Assembly: GCA_903825035.1 (NCBI GenBank)
Contig: CAIJYV010000026.1
Span: forward strand, 62,001 to 126,000
DNA length: 64,000 nt
Direction: 5' to 3'
DNA from: an uncultured Actinomycetes bacterium
GTDB lineage: Bacteria; Actinomycetota; Acidimicrobiia; Acidimicrobiales; RAAP-2
A program made the translations under genes and the position numbers. Shown piece after piece: positions 63,369 through 64,000 of the stretch. Under the pieces are notes generated by a model, which worked only from the letters and a program-made list of their open reading frames with translations, had not been told where the DNA came from and made no database searches. The stretch's first letter is position 1; each line of letters starts with the position of its first letter.

Positions 63369-64000
63369 AAAACCACCGCTTCAGTGTTTGGGGCGTTACC
63401 GGTTCTGTCACCGTCGCAAAGGACGAGGCTCTCGATTTTGCGATCGAACGCCTCGACCACTGGCTGGGCGAAGTCGATGCAGCGGTCAATCGCTTCATTC
63501 CTAACTCTGAACTATCCAGGCTCAATGCGAGTCACGGTGAAGCGTTGAACTACTCGCCAACCTTCGATCTCTGTCTCACGACCGCACTCGCGGCCTACGA
63601 ACAAACACAAGGGGCTTGCTCGCCTACAGTACTGCCATCGCTGCTCGCTCTGGGCTATGACCGAGACTTCTACGAAATTGAAAGTGACCAGGCAATCGCG
63701 CTTTCACCAACGCAGCCAGCACTTGGTCTCGACGCAATCGTAATTGATCGTGAAGCCAAGACGGTTCGTTTATTGGATGACTGTCAGTTGGATTTCGGGG
63801 CAACCGCCAAAGCCCTGACCTGCGATTTGATCGCCAACGAGGTCGCGCCCGTTTCTGGCGTCGTGGTTGAAATTGGGGGCGACGTTGCTGTGCGTGGCGA
63901 AGGTCCCGACGGCCTGTGGGCTATTGGCGTGAGCGATTCGCTTCAGGCGACGGAAAATGACTTGCGCTTGGGCTTAAGCAATGCCGGCGTGGCTACTTCA
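63365..64000 (+). CDS. apbE: FAD:protein FMN transferase ApbE (cut by window edge)
   Basis: 212 codons without a stop run off the right edge. The N-terminal region contains FIPNSELSRLNAS, matching the conserved ApbE segment, then GACSPTVLPSLLALGYD, LDFGATAKALTCDLIA (usually DLGGIAKGYAVD) and VVEIGGDVAVRGEGP, which binds the flavin. ApbE attaches FMN covalently to Thr of exported flavoproteins and uses magnesium. No signal peptide is seen, so a cytoplasmic or atypical form is likely. The start is GTG 63365, overlapping the TGA of the small exported protein. Confidence 0.85.
   Translation, partial: MKNHRFSVWGVTGSVTVAKDEALDFAIERLDHWLGEVDAAVNRFIPNSELSRLNASHGEALNYSPTFDLCLTTALAAYEQTQGACSPTVLPSLLALGYDRDFYEIESDQAIALSPTQPALGLDAIVIDREAKTVRLLDDCQLDFGATAKALTCDLIANEVAPVSGVVVEIGGDVAVRGEGPDGLWAIGVSDSLQATENDLRLGLSNAGVATS

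Overview
The window looks like chromosomal DNA from a high-G+C-lineage actinobacterium with moderate G+C, most likely from the class Acidimicrobiia (inference). The evidence is F420 genes (cofD, cofE), an HrcA/CIRCE-controlled dnaJ, a FolP2-type pteroate synthase homologue, a PAC2 protein, an MprA/MprB-like two-component pair, and a block glmU-prs-rplY-pth-mfd-(PPIase)-mazG-eno-ftsB-DUF501-ppx whose gene set and neighbourhood match the mycobacterial one. Genes are tightly packed, many overlap by 4 bp (ATGA, GTGA, TTGA), and no insertion sequence, phage gene or CRISPR array is visible.

Layout. 1-12.6 kb is core housekeeping: rsmE (cut by the left edge), dnaJ and hrcA (operon behind a CIRCE operator), a DinB/DUF664 protein, lepA, a secreted propeller-OmpA protein, rpsT, holA, a folP2-like gene, a PAC2 protein, a zinc protease and leuS. 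12.6-25 kb is an accessory stretch: tRNA-Ala, a small membrane protein, a drug exporter with its divergent TetR regulator and palindromic operator, purU, two VOC proteins, a frameshifted surface-protein remnant, two Gfo/Idh/MocA oxidoreductases, a PuuB-like FAD oxidase, an atypical SDR and an APC permease. 25-48 kb is a cell-envelope glycan region: six glycosyltransferases, phosphomannomutase, a mannose-1-phosphate guanylyltransferase-like protein, a GT-C-like membrane protein, a DUF5719 protein paired with a 1083-residue GT2/membrane fusion, an NlpC/P60 hydrolase, interleaved with ftsH, cofD and cofE. 47.9-60.8 kb is the long minus-strand core block, ending in tRNA-Gln. 60.8-64 kb carries the response regulator and kinase, a small Thr/Pro-rich exported protein and an ApbE flavin transferase cut by the right edge.

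How the genes work together. ManB and the ManC-like enzyme would supply GDP-mannose or a similar sugar nucleotide to the neighbouring GT4/GT2 enzymes, and the multi-membrane GT-C and GT2-fusion proteins would use lipid-linked sugars outside the membrane. CofD and CofE build F420. Eno, FtsB, DUF501 and Ppx form a coupled operon.

The most striking property is at gene starts. At least ten genes have a TANNNT -10 element exactly 6 nt before their ATG/GTG and no Shine-Dalgarno, so they are probably leaderless; others have strong AAGGAG sites. Other points of interest are a class-I-shaped tRNA with a TAA anticodon, three consecutive perfect inverted repeats upstream of folP2, a decayed gene with several frameshifts, an SDR lacking Tyr/Lys of its catalytic motif, and a GlmU reduced to its uridylyltransferase domain.
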